From Melitaea cinxia (Eukaryota; Arthropoda; Insecta; Lepidoptera; Nymphalidae): a DNA stretch of 64,000 bases. Position 1 is the first letter of the stretch, and every line of letters begins with the position of its first letter. Made by a program: the position numbers and the translations under genes. The notes under the pieces were generated by a model. It was not told where the DNA came from. It did no database searches and saw only the letters and a list, made by a program, of their open reading frames with translations. This document shows positions 12,144-23,973 of this stretch, piece by piece. Location: positions 6,506,001 to 6,570,000 of the forward strand of contig NC_059423.1 of NCBI RefSeq assembly GCF_905220565.1, given 5' to 3'.

Positions 12144-15100
12144 ATGGCAGTGAGGTTGTTGTCTAAAATAAAGCTCCTACGGGAGCTTAGAGGCGCGGCC
12201 TATCTTAGCTCAACTCCTAGTCCAGCAGAGCTATCAGACTTCGAAGTACAGCATAAGACACCAGTGATTAGGAAGCAGAAATTGATCCCGGTAGCCCAGT
12301 ACGGCGGCCGTCATGCCGTCACCATGCTGCCTGGAGGTGGCATCGGCCCCGAGTGCATGAGTTACGTCAGAGAAATCTTCAAGTAAGTCGCATTACCAGC
12401 TTGTCATGTGCATATTTGTAATTTAACTCAGGAAAGGTCAATGAGAGTATATTCTATGGCTGCAGTTTTATAATAACACTTCTCAGGTTTTAATTAGTAG
12501 ACCAAATTGACGAGAAAAATATTTATAAATTGTAAAAACATATCAATTTAAATCGTGGAAAATAGAGTAGGTACATCTTTATTATTACTTTTCGTCAATA
12601 TCTACTATTTTCCTAAAAGACAAAAGATGTTTCTTATTGCTTAAAGATATAGACAATAAAATTTCTTTAATAGATTACATTAAAATAATATATGCACAGC
12701 TACCCAGACTCATTGCGTATGATGCCTTATGTGAACGCGTAAGTACAATTAAAGATATTCTACTAGAAAAAGTATTCATTTCCATATGTGGCTCTTTAGT
12801 TGTATGAGGCTGTTAGTATTGATATTTTACTTAATCAATATTTTTTAGGCTAAGAAAAATAGCATTGTACAGTTTTGAATAAGTACTCTGTTTTGAGTAG
12901 CTCATGTATAAGAAAAAAAAAAAAAAAAAAAATTACAAAAATTGGCAAAAATGGCTTGGAATTTTTTTAATATATCAAATATGACTGCCTGCAGAAACCC
13001 CCATTTGAAGAAATGTGGTTAGAAATGGGATACTATATAAACATATATATTAATTAAAATATGGTTTAGTTTTTTTGTGAACGTGTAATAATATCTTCCT
13101 CAAACCGTACTCAAGTGTTTTCCATAATAACTATCATAAAAAAATGTAAAATCTTAACATTTTAATGTTTGTATTAAATAATTGAATCAGCCTGTAAACA
13201 ATACACTATTGAGAAAAGAGGTTTTTTTCGATAAATTCTTAGATAAAAGTTTGGATCTTGTCATTATGTTGCTCCACTGAGGTTGTATACTTTTTCAACT
13301 AGTAGCAATCTCTATCAGATGTGTATGGTTATAATCGCCACCAACCGCTTTACCGCTATAGTTATTAGCATGGATATTGACTGATCTCTAATTTTATTTC
13401 AATACTTTTTATTTATGGATGTGAAACAGATATTTAATGAATACTAAATACATTACGTTTCATTTATTTTTATTTTTCACTGAACAAAATTATTTTCTGT
13501 TCATGACCCCTGAATTACACCACAAACTACCACCACTTTGCACCCACAGCTCAATATGCTAATACGTATACTAACCAATCGATTTATATGCTCTCCGAAG
13601 CATGGTGGAGGAGACCTGAAAATACACACATAGTCAGGTTGTCTGGGGTACTACTCTTACACTGCTCGTTTGCTGATTGGATAAGTTGGCTATTATAAGT
13701 AAAGATTACTATTAGATTTCTATTATCAAAACCAAGATAAATGGCATTACTACAGATAATACAGTGAGACTACCCATACGAATAAGGACATGTTGCCAAA
13801 CTAAAAACAAATATTTGTATGTCATGCCTACCATTTAAATATATACGTAATAAATAAATGAAAATTGATAGTACTGAAATATATAATATATTTGTAGATA
13901 CATCGGTGCACCGGTAGACTTTGAGCTCGTGAATATAGATGAAAACGCCGACAATGATGACGACGTACAATACGCTATCACAACGATTAAAAGAAATGGT
14001 GTGGGAATCAAGGTATATTGTATTTATTTGTTTAATTAAAAAATGAGAAATTTAACTGAGGTAGGGCACAGCAAGAAATATCCAGTGTATTCATCTGCGG
14101 TGGTACCTGAACTTTACAGAAGATTACAGCTAAATAACGTTTATAGCAGCTATTAGTAGCGTTTTATTCCTGTGTGAGTATGGTAGAGAACTCTTGGATA
14201 GAGTTGGGGGTTAGGGCTACGGTAACCAATTACCGTCAAGTGAGTTGTACCGCTTATTTGGCGAACTAGTTATTTAAAAAAAAATATTCATTTGTTTATT
14301 TTTTCGTTTACAGGGTAACATTGAAACTAAGAGCGAAGCCGCCTACGTGACTTCACGTAATGTAGCCCTTCGTAACGAGTTGGACATGTATGCCTATGTG
14401 CTAAACTGCAAATCATTCCCAGGAGTCATGACCAGACACAAGGATATCGACATTGTCATTATTAGGTGAGATTGTTTATACTATCACATGCTTAAATGAA
14501 CTGCGAACCTCCACTTTTCGATGTTGGTTAATAAGGTAATTTAATTTCTTCTCAGACAGAATACAGAAGGTGAATATGCCATGCTTGAGCACGAGTCTGT
14601 TAGAGGAGTCATCGAGTCAATGAAGGTGGTAACGGCAAGCAACTCGGAGAGAGTTGCCAGGTTCGCTTTCGAGTTTGCCAAGAGAAACGGAAGGAAGAAG
14701 GTTAGCTTACATATACTCGTTTATTAGACATGTGAAATGCTTTGGTAGCTAATATTTATTTGTTTTTTTATTTACGGAAATAAAAAATATAATACATATG
14801 AATAAGAACATACTTTTGGTTTCGGAGCGTTTTGAAAACAATTTATACGAACGAACTAGTAAGTAACTTGATTTAAATTTAAAAAGAAATGAAAGACGTG
14901 AAACTGATTGGCTTTAATGTGAGAGACACTTAACTTTAATAGTCTCGGCCCAGCAAATGTCGGGGGGGTACGACCAGACGCTGAATTTGCGTCTTTTGAT
15001 TATTCTATGAATCTTATTTTATGTATCTTATTCTATGTACATATCTTAATCTAGGGTGTAATCAATTATATATGTTTGTCAGGTGACAACAGTCCACAAA

Positions 15101-17235
15101 GCTAACATAATGAAGTTGTCGGACGGTCTCTTCTTGGAGACATCACGTCGCATGGCAGCCGAGTATCCGGACATCGAGCACAACGATATGATCATTGACA
15201 ATTGTTGCATGCAGCTAGTAGCTAAGTGAGTATTGCTTGTTGTTACCGCCGGGGCGAGGTGGCGAATGCTAGCGCGACCCCATCTCGCTCCACCCGGACG
15301 ATTGCTCACACGTGGTGATATTTTGTCAGTAGGAGTCTGACATAACCATGACCTCTGGCGCCCCCGCGTCGGAGAGTATCCATTATTTTCCCCACGTAAA
15401 AAAAAAGTATTGCTTGTTGTTATTTTATTTGTTAAATCACCAACTAAATAGATACTTAGAATGCTGCAATGACATAGTTATTTATATTTTATTTCTTGTG
15501 GTAGCGTACAGTGGGAAATATTTTGTTCAAAATCTGGAGCAGTCGGTCCAGAGTACACTCAACTCTTCTTTCTGGTATATGGTATTCGCACGTATAATAA
15601 AATGCCACAAACAATTTTCCAATCGTCTCAACATAAATTTTTAAAACGCTTATGAAAACAAAATTAATAAATAAAGTGCATTATTCGGTGCAGGATTACA
15701 TAGTTATAAGAGGTCTGAGCTTAGTGATGCTGTATTTCATGCAAGATATTACTAATTTTGTACTAAAACACAGTTTATATATTATTTTTGAAAGAGTAGC
15801 CGCGGAGTTTTTTGCAGATTCTTTTCTGCAGGATCTGCATTCCACCATTTGATGCTCTTGGGGCCTATTTGAATAAACTTGTTTGTGACTTTGATTTTAC
15901 AGAGGAACTTACAACCTTATTAAAAAAAAAAAAAAAAAAACGAGTGTGCTTTTTAGACCACACGGTAAAACCTTTTTAGCTCCATCTAAATTATATCCCT
16001 CTCAATGTCCGTTCGCCTCGCCTCGTTGAAGTTTTACTGCATAAAATTATTACATTATTGCACGCATGCATTCAGACTATAACATCCCACTGCTGGGCGT
16101 AGGTTTCTTTCTCCATGTAGGAGAAGGATTGGAGCTTAATTCACAACGCTGCTCCACTGCGGATTGGCGGATATATTCCGTACTATGAGTAACTATCGCT
16201 ATCAGGTATTTATGATAACAACTGGAATCGCTTAACGTGATCTCCGATGCACGGTAGTGAGACCTAATAGGACCTCCACGGCCTCTCGGAGGATCCAAAT
16301 CGGAAAAGAGAAATATTTGTACAATTACAAATATCCATCCCCGAGCGGGAGTCGAGCCCGCAGTCTGTGTTTTAGGCGACTACTTGCGCCACTTTAGTTA
16401 TTATTATTTATCAATTCCAGGCCCCACCAGTTCGATGTGATGTTGATGACAAATCTGTACGGATCTATAGTGTCAAACGTTGTTTGTGGTCTACTGGGCG
16501 GAGCTGGATTGCTCTCCGGAAGGAACTATGGTGACAACTACGCTGTCTTCGAGCCCGGTACTAGGAACACTGGTAAGGAACTAATGGTTGTGTTTCTTTT
16601 CAAACAAAAAAAAAAAAAAAACGAGTGGGAAGTGAAACTTCATTCAGGGGCAACTCCCTACAGTAATATACGAAACGTAACTCTCTCTTTCTATCTTCAC
16701 TAACATATCTCCCTCTCAACTTACGTTCGCCTCGCCCGATCACACTTTTCGTAACGCTCTCGTAACCCATTCACCATAAAAACAAAAAACATTCAAGCAA
16801 ACATCTGTATACCCAATATAAATGTTTGTCATGTCCGGGGATAGAATCCGCAACCGTCAGCGCAACAGCCACAAACCAATGCGTCAGCTAGTCTAACAAA
16901 CGAAAAAACCTTGTAAAACTTGTCAAGCTAAAATAAAAATTAATAAACAGTAGTTTAAGATTTAATTTAGTGACATATTTTCAGATTAATTAATGTATTT
17001 GTTCCAAATTCCAGGCACAGCGATAGCGGGTAAGAACGTAGCCAACCCGATAGCGATGATCAATGCCTCAGTGGATATGTTGGAGCACCTCGGTCACCAC
17101 TTCCATGCTGGTCTCATCAAGCGAGCGGTCGAAAAGACCATAAACGTTGACAGGGTCCTGACCCCAGACGTCGGTGGGACTGCATCGTCAACGGAGGTCG
17201 TCAAGAACATCATGGGTAATATCGGACGTTCCTAA
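12144..17235 (+). CDS. IDH3G: Isocitrate dehydrogenase [NAD] subunit gamma, mitochondrial
   Basis: Regulatory subunit of the mitochondrial heteromeric NAD-dependent isocitrate dehydrogenase (isocitrate to 2-oxoglutarate, TCA cycle, matrix). Exons: 12144-12382, 13898-14012, 14314-14465, 14556-14700, 15083-15225, 16421-16572, 17015-17235; total 1167 nt, 388 aa plus stop, the usual family length. All phases join. The N-terminus (MAVRLLSKIKLLRELRG) is basic and amphipathic like a matrix-targeting peptide. YGGRHAVTMLPG, NTEGEYAMLEHES, VHKANIMKLSDGLF, NLYGSIVSN and RNTGTAIAGKN follow in family order. YGGRH, GNIET and RNTG favour gamma over beta. The family motif GDGIGPE reads GGGIGPE at residues 64-70. 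The ATG at 12144 is the first that gives the targeting peptide. Splice donors are standard except exon 4 (AAG/GTTAGC). Introns contain SINE and other repeats. A possible extra exon lies at 12700-12738. Confidence 0.
12700..12738 (+). other. IDH3G: Candidate 39-nt cassette exon in IDH3G intron 1
   Basis: Between exons 1 and 2 a 39-nt block is bounded by ATATGCACAG and GTAAGT. Exon 1 leaves two bases; this block starts with one completing base and again leaves two, so it can be included or skipped without changing frame. It would add 13 residues (about YPDSLRMMPYVNA) just before YIGAPVDF. The donor is strong, the pyrimidine tract before the acceptor is poor, and the block is less AT-rich than its surroundings. 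It is not part of the usual family alignment, so I leave it out of the main model. Confidence 0.
14057..14285 (+). repeat. Dispersed repeat A in IDH3G intron 2
   Basis: GAGGTAGGGCACAGCAAGAA to GGCGAACTAGTTATTTAAAA, shortened in the middle. Ends about 28 bp before the exon 3 acceptor. Confidence 0.
15235..15400 (-). repeat. Dispersed repeat B in IDH3G intron 5
   Basis: Inverted relative of 22385-22545: shares TCAGTAGGAGTCTGACATAA, GGCGCCCCCGCG and TTCCCCACGTA. Begins right after the exon 5 donor. Non-coding. Confidence 0.
16068..16395 (-). mobile_element. SINE in IDH3G intron 5
   Basis: Reverse-oriented full-length-looking SINE: tail complement CATCCCACTGCTGGGCGTAG at 16083, tRNA-like head complement GGGAGTCGAGCCCGCAG near 16348. 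It ends about 25 bp before the exon 6 acceptor. Confidence 0.
16795..16905 (-). mobile_element. SINE head fragment in IDH3G intron 6
   Basis: Contains AATGTTTGTCATGTCCGGGG and a degenerate B-box complement (GATAGAATCCGCAACC), as in the longer minus-strand copy at 42079-42413; the tail is missing. Confidence 0.
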
Positions 17236-19264
17236 ATTGATATGGACTGTCATGGTAACGTTTTTTTTTTTTTCAATCTTTCGAATGATGTAAAGACTTA
17301 TGGATTTTTAAAGGTTGAGATTAATTAATATTAGATTGGACAGATTAATTATTGAGTTTTGTCATAGAAATGTGTCAATTTGTGTACATATGTAAAATTA
17401 AATACGTTAAAATTGTTTTTAGGAATATTATATTAATAATATCTAAATGAGATCAAAAATGAAAGTTAAAATAAAATGTTATCATGATATTTGTAATTTT
17501 TTTGTTTGTATAAAACAGTCTGTTACTTAACTGTTGTAGTTAGATGTATTTGAAATATGCCATTGATAACCAAACCAAATTTTCATTAAAAAAAAAACTG
17601 TCATTTTTTAGTTTTTTCTAGAACGACTTGACATCACAAATGTCATTTTAAAAATTCATTTACTCCCTTTTCAGTAATCTTACTATCTTTAGTTTTGTTA
17701 ACTATCGATAGATTTTTGATACAAGTTGAATAGAGCTTACGTCAATATTCTATGTCTAGTTAGCAAATTCAGGCATAGAAAAATGGTTATTGGTTGATAC
17801 TGGCCACTAGTAAATTTAAAAAGCAGGGTTCCCGAATGCCAGTAATAAAAATGTCTGTTACTTAAAATTAAATGAAAAAATTTGTCAAAGCACAATTTTA
17901 AATACAAATTTTCTCCGTTTGATTTATATGTAAAACATTGTATTTAACTGTTTTGTTGTTGGTTATTCCTAGTCAGTCACGCGCTATTAATGTTTTCAAA
18001 TAAGTGAAATAAAAATTAAAATAAAACTCTTAACGTGACATTACAATCGTGACGACATATTGGATTCCCAAAATGACCAATAACAGATTTACTATTTATC
18101 GGCACGGGTATTCAGCGATGATCTTCAACTGTCTATGAAATACAACAACATCATATATCATCATATCTCTTAGACCTGAATATAAAAATCATCATATCAA
18201 AAATTTCGATCTAACGGGTACATGGTTCGGTCAGTCGGAGATGCAGGTTCAATCCCCGCTGAAATGGTCAATTTTTTATATGATATTAAAAAATGTTTAT
18301 GAATATAGATGTTTAATGAGCACTGAATACTTTTTATTATTTTGTGACCATTCAAACTGTGTCCCACTCTTGAGTCGATCGTTCAATATCCGTGCCGATA
18401 TGTATATCTCTTTACATATAAATCAATGTTAATTACAATGACGACTTAAAAGATCCTTTCTTTGTTGTTATAAATATTAATCATACATATGTATTACATT
18501 ATTTGTTTCTAAGTACATAGTACTATGTAGTTTTATTTGTTTTTAGTTGCCAGTGTTATAGCTATCGTTTGTAGAAGAATGAATATTTAAGGCTTTTTAA
18601 GATAAAAGTATTTGCTTTCGCTTGGTTTCAATAATTTTGGTATTATTTTCGTACAAAATTCTCAACCAACAGTAACCCTAAAATGGTTTAATAGTAAAAT
18701 TATTCTGTAAAACTGTAAAAAATTTAAGTTACGACATTTTTTGTTGTCAAATTATTGATTTTAATCCAATTCCTACGTATTACAATTCGTTACGATTACG
18801 AACCGTTTTATTTAGAAAACATCTCGTTTTTGAGCAAATTTTTGAGCAATTTGAAAATGTTTATCGGTATGAAAGTTTACCAAACTTTTATCTGAACTAG
18901 CCTTAATTTCCTAGATTGCCATAATTTTATTACAATCTTTTGAGTTTGAATACTCCTATATACACATGTATATAACCATTTATATACCAAACTTTTTGAA
19001 AAGTGCTAAGCATTATTTGAAATTACAAGAAATATTTATAATCTGTTTTATGTATTTTGTAATAGTAAACATTGAATTTTAATCTGTGAAACTTTGAATA
19101 TTTATTGTCTGTCCATTTTGACAGGTGTTTTCTTTGTTTATTGAATATAAAAAAAAGAACGTTTTTAGTAAAAAAAAATTAAAATAAATAAAACATTGAA
19201 AACACTTATTTAAATATAATTTTTTCTCTATACGATTGTTATTTTTTCGACAAAGTTATAGGGA

Positions 19265-19510
19265 ATGTTTCATCGATTGCGGATAACGCTATTTGACGGA
19301 TAACGGTGTCCAACAGATAAAGAATAAATATTATTCTTTTTTACCATCGATATAAACTATACATATGAGATATTTCTATTGGCAAATATGAATAAAAAAG
19401 TTGTAGTTTATCAACTGAGGAGAATCAAGTCCTAATGTACTATTCTACCTCCTGCTGTTAAAGTCTAATCGTAACTTATGTGCAGGATAAACTTTATCCA
19501 CCACCAGTAC
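19265..19510 (+). repeat. Dispersed repeat C, left copy of an inverted pair
   Basis: Holds TAACGGTGTCCAACAGATAA and, further on, CTACCTCCTGCTGTTAAAGT and TATGTGCAGGATAAACTTTA. The same modules in the same order occur inverted at 25850-26065. Non-coding. Confidence 0.
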
Positions 19511-21139
19511 AACTGACACTTAGTATTATACAATACTTTGTAAAATGTGATAATGTTTTGTTCAATCGTCGATTCACTTGAGTATTGTGACCTTATTTAT
19601 TTTAGTTTGTAAATCAATAAATGCCAGAATACTAGATTGTTGTTTTATTTTATTGTTGTTTTTTTTTTTTTGGTGTTGTAGTTTGTGTGTGTGGGTGTGT
19701 AGTATATAATTACAGATGTAGGTGTGTTTCGAATTGACACTGATAGTTTTGTAAGTAGGTATAGATTTTTTTTTTGATAAATAGTTATATTTAGTTCCCA
19801 TTGGGCCATGGGGGGACACCATGTAGTCGACACACAATTTTTCCGTTGGTGCCGCGGGGATACCACATGACCGCGAGCCAGATTCAACTTAAAAAAATAT
19901 GACTCAGAAAAACATGTCATATAGTGTAAGAAAAAATAAGTAAGATCTTTAAGAATGGGTTTGGTACAATAAAAACTTATCATAAAAGTTTTGTAAATAA
20001 GGACTTTTAAACTGGCCCCATGGACTAAACAAATGAGGCCCGACTGGTGTCCCCCATGGCGATCAATGTGTTAAGAGTCCCTATATATATAAATCGGACT
20101 GACGCCAACTTAATAACACGTTTTACCTTATCTTGGTTAAAAATTTCTCTTTTGAAATACATTTTATTCTTCCAATCATGTACAGAAAAAAAAAAATTAA
20201 GTAACGATGTTACTAAATATTTATTATTTTTTTTTAAATTTCATTTGTGTTCAAATTTATTAGTAGAAGTAAGTCATTTAGACAGGAGTTCTAATTTGCT
20301 AAGATTTAATGATTGAAGGGGTGTGGCATAGTGACACCGATGAGTCACTATTTTCTTAACACTAATAGACTAATATGAGCTTTCAAACACATCCAAAATT
20401 AGAAAAAGCTTTTTTTGTGTTATAGTTGCTAGTTTAGTTATAATGCTTTCAGATTGTATGTGGATTAATTATAGCCTATTAGATTGTATAGAGACTTATT
20501 ATGGCCTAATAAAAAAAATATAAATAGATATATAAAAAAGAAGTATATTGAGACATAACATATATTTAATTTTCTTTGAACGAGTGATTTCTACAACAAA
20601 CCTCGATTTTTTGTCTGGAAACTTAATAAGAGCTGATTAGATAACTGTACTCAAAGGTAACATTCTGAAAATATCAATATACTCGGGGGTCTTTGTCTAA
20701 TCACGTAATGTTTTTAGTAACTTTTCAAACCCTACCCCTCCTTGGTGATAAGCGGTGAGGTTTTACGCACCCTTAAACCACGTGTATTTTTTTTAGTGTA
20801 TTAGGTGATACAATTTTTTTTAATTATGGCCGCAGGTAGGTTTTTGTTGGTTATTTTTAAGAGATACGTGCCATTTCCACGTCATATTCGCGTTTTTTTT
20901 AAGCCCAATGCTCCCCTATCGAGCCTAACGTGATTATTAAACGAACCTAATGTTTGTGAGGCGTTTTAAGAGATTACAATTACTGACACAACTAAAAGTT
21001 AGCTGCCGCAGGTGAAATAAAAGTCGAACTTTGCAAACGTTTTTTTTTTTTTTTGTTTAGATAAAATCATGTTTTATGCTTTACGTAAGATAATGAGAAT
21101 TTCAAAGTTATAAAGGAGATTCCTCATACATACAATATA

Positions 21140-21783
21140 TATATGTGTGGCTACCTACCACATCGAACTATTATTACCTAAGTAGTAATAGTAGTTCAAT
21201 GAGGCTACTACAATATAGCTTACCTGATACCATTACCATTTAACCTTACCTGATACCTTTACCACAAAAATACCTTCACCATTCATAACCTCAAACCATT
21301 ACCGTTACCAAGATACATTGACGCGTTCGTGAAACAGAAAGTACATAGCTCTGAAAAGAACTGTTTTAATGTTCGAGAAACATGACGTCTTTAGCTCTGA
21401 AAAGAACTGTTTGAAAGTAATATCTTCACGAAGTACAATCGCGCCGAGTGAAGTACATGTCAGACATCTGTTGACCGCGCCGATCGCCGCCGAAAAGAGC
21501 GAGCCGCGGGAACGTATGTTCTATTTATAATTATCGCTCTGTGCTACCGTGCCTCCGAATCGCAACGATGCGCATGTCATCGACAGCGGCACGCGCGGAA
21601 AAAGAGAGCCACGCGCGAGAAAGAGACGCAAGGCTTAGACAATAAACATCTGCGGTTGGTCATAAAACTTATCAACTATTGTGATACTTACTTTTTATTG
21701 TTAATCATTATAAATATTACTATTTTTTGTGCAAATATATTCGATCGACACCTTCTGATCAATACTTTCATTCCGACACTACA
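21140..21783 (+). mobile_element. Possible solo LTR
   Basis: A CpG-richer block in AT-rich DNA has a TATA-like CTATTTATAA at about 21521, an AATAAA at about 21642 and an end at CCGACACTACA, the order expected for U3-R-U5 of an LTR. Upstream are short duplications (CTTACCTGATACC twice, TAGCTCTGAAAAGAACTGTT twice). No second LTR, coding region or clear target duplication was found, so this is tentative. Confidence 0.
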
Positions 21784-21929
21784 ATAGTCCCTAAATATGT
21801 ATGGATACAGACTTTAAATTGACGCAGACAACATCACGGGTTTAGTTTTTTTTTTTTTTTTTGAATTAACTAGTGATAATTACGACACTTTATTTATTTA
21901 CCTAATGAGCTAAACAAAAATAAAGATTT

Positions 21930-22095
21930 AGACGTGTCGTCGGTTACAGTACTGACGGTTGTGCTTGCGATCACGACTTCGATCCCTGCTCATGACAAAT
22001 CTGTATTGATTATAGAGGTATTTGCTGTGGTCTGGGTGTTTGTGCTTGTGTTGTATTTCCCGACCTCCAACGCAGGAGTAAATCCTAGTCGTGGT
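21930..22095 (+). mobile_element. SINE-like fragment
   Basis: tRNA-like head with ACTTCGATCCCTGCTCATGA followed by the body TGTGGTCTGGGTGTTTGTG seen inverted in the 42079-42413 copy. 3' tail absent. Confidence 0.
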
Positions 22096-22384
22096 CGTTG
22101 AGTGTAATGCGTTTATTTGTTTATTATATATTAAAATCATTTTTGTTTTTACTTTCAGAAAATATAGTACCGCTCGCAAAGGATATGGATTTTATCATAG
22201 TGTAATTTTAGTAATTGTAAGAATTATGTATAAAATATATTTATGTAGAAGAGTAGAAAAATATGTAAAAAAATAATATTATTTAAAAATGTAGAAATGT
22301 ACAGATATTTCGTCTATTAAATGTAAAAAATGAATATATGTGATCGCATCCCGGAGTATTTGTTCATTAACCCCCCCTACCCTT

Positions 22385-22545
22385 TTTTTTACGTGGGGAA
22401 ATCTATCATAGATATGGCGCATGGCATGGATGGCGCCCCCGCGCCGGAGGGTTATGTCAGACTCCTACTGACTAAAAAAACTACCACGTGTGAGCGTAGG
22501 TCCGGACAAAGCCTCCAGGCCCCGGCAATTAAAGTCTACCCTACC
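22385..22545 (+). repeat. Dispersed repeat B
   Basis: TTACGTGGGGAAATCTATCA through GGCGCCCCCGCGCCGGAGGG and AGACTCCTACTGACTAAAAA to GTGTGAGCGTAGGTCCGG. Same family as 15235-15400. Confidence 0.
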
Positions 22546-22755
22546 CTAACTACTGCTTCTGTTATTTAATTTGATTGATTTTTGTGTATATTACTTACAA
22601 AATGCTTGTGGTTTTAATTTAAGACCTCTCATTTCTATCAACACATAAAATATTTAGACTAATATACACACTTGTACATTAGTTTATGTATTTTATTTGT
22701 AATTGGTAAATCTATACTAACTTACTAATATTATAAAGCTAGTTTGTTTGTTTGC

Positions 22756-22890
22756 CCTGCGGTCACCAACCCGCCTGCCCAGCGTGGTGACTATGGACAA
22801 AACACATGAGTTCACGTTATTTTTGGCGTAAACTTGTGGAGGCCTATGTCCAGCAGTGGACTGTATAGGCTGTAATGATGATGATAATGA
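22756..22890 (+). repeat. RTE-like 3' tail repeat, 5'-truncated
   Basis: Only the 3' part, from CCTGCGGTCACCAACCCGCC to a TGATGATGATAATGAT tail; 5' truncation is typical of LINE-type insertion. Confidence 0.
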
Positions 22891-23630
22891 TTGTTTGTTT
22901 GAACGCGCTTAGTTCAGGAACTACTGGGTCGAATTGAAAAATTATTTTTGTTTTCGATAGTATAAATATAGCCTAGTCTTTCTCAGGAAATGGACATATA
23001 AATGGGTATAATATAAATATATATTTTAATACAAATATGTCGATAAAAAAACGTACGGCTCACCGGATGGTACCTTTGCCTATAGACGATTTAATAAATA
23101 ATCCCTACTAATATTATAAATGTGAATGTAAGTTTGTTTGTTACGCTTTCACGCGAAAACTACTTAGTCGATCATCATGACACTTTGTACACATATTCTT
23201 AAGGAGATTAGAAATAACATAGAATACTTTTTATAAAAAAAAAAAAAAAAAAAACTGCGAGCGAAGCAGAGGGTAAAAGCTAGTATAATAATAAGCCTTT
23301 GCATATAGATACGCAATTTGTAACGCCAGAAGCAAAGCAACGGTAAAATATGTACTGAAGTAAAATAGAGGTGGCCTAATTTATTAAGCTCGAACCCACA
23401 CGTGTGCGACATTCTTTAGGTGTCGAAACACTAACATCCAAATTCAATATTCTGTCGATCTCTGAATTTGCTTACTAGTGATAGAATTTTAACGATAGCT
23501 CTATACAAATTGTGTCAAAAATCTACCGCTAGTGGGCATAACCAGAGATAGATGGATTATTGAAAACGACGGTAAGTATTCGATAATAGTTCGAACACGT
23601 TTTTATATTGAAACGTACGAGGGTAGAAAT

Positions 23631-23973
23631 GACGAGGACGACCGCAGTGGTGTAGTGTTGCGTGTGCCGTGTCGGCGGCGCCTAAACGCCGACGGTGGCG
23701 GGTCGATACCCGCTCGGAGTGGATATTTGTGTTTATACAAATATTTATTTCAAGTCTGATTGTTAGTCTTTGTGGGTCATCCCACTCGGAGAGCACGTTA
23801 AGCTGTCGATCCCGGTTGTTCCCGTGTACACCTGATAGCAATTGTTACTCATAGGCAAAATATCCGCCATCGCGCAGCAGAGTAGCGTGGTGGATTAAAC
23901 TCTGATCCTCCTCCTATATCGAGAAAGGCCCAGGCTATGCCCAGCAGTGGGATATTACAGGCTGAAGCGAAAT
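23631..23973 (+). mobile_element. SINE with tRNA-like head and 12-bp target duplication
   Basis: The head (about 23640-23730) resembles a tRNA, with the B-box-like GGGTCGATACCCG. The body and tail end with the lepidopteran signature CCCAGCAGTGGGATATTACA. The insert is bounded by GAGGGTAGAAAT at 23619-23630 and again at 23974-23985, a LINE-type target-site duplication. No coding capacity; it is not a tRNA gene. Confidence 0.
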
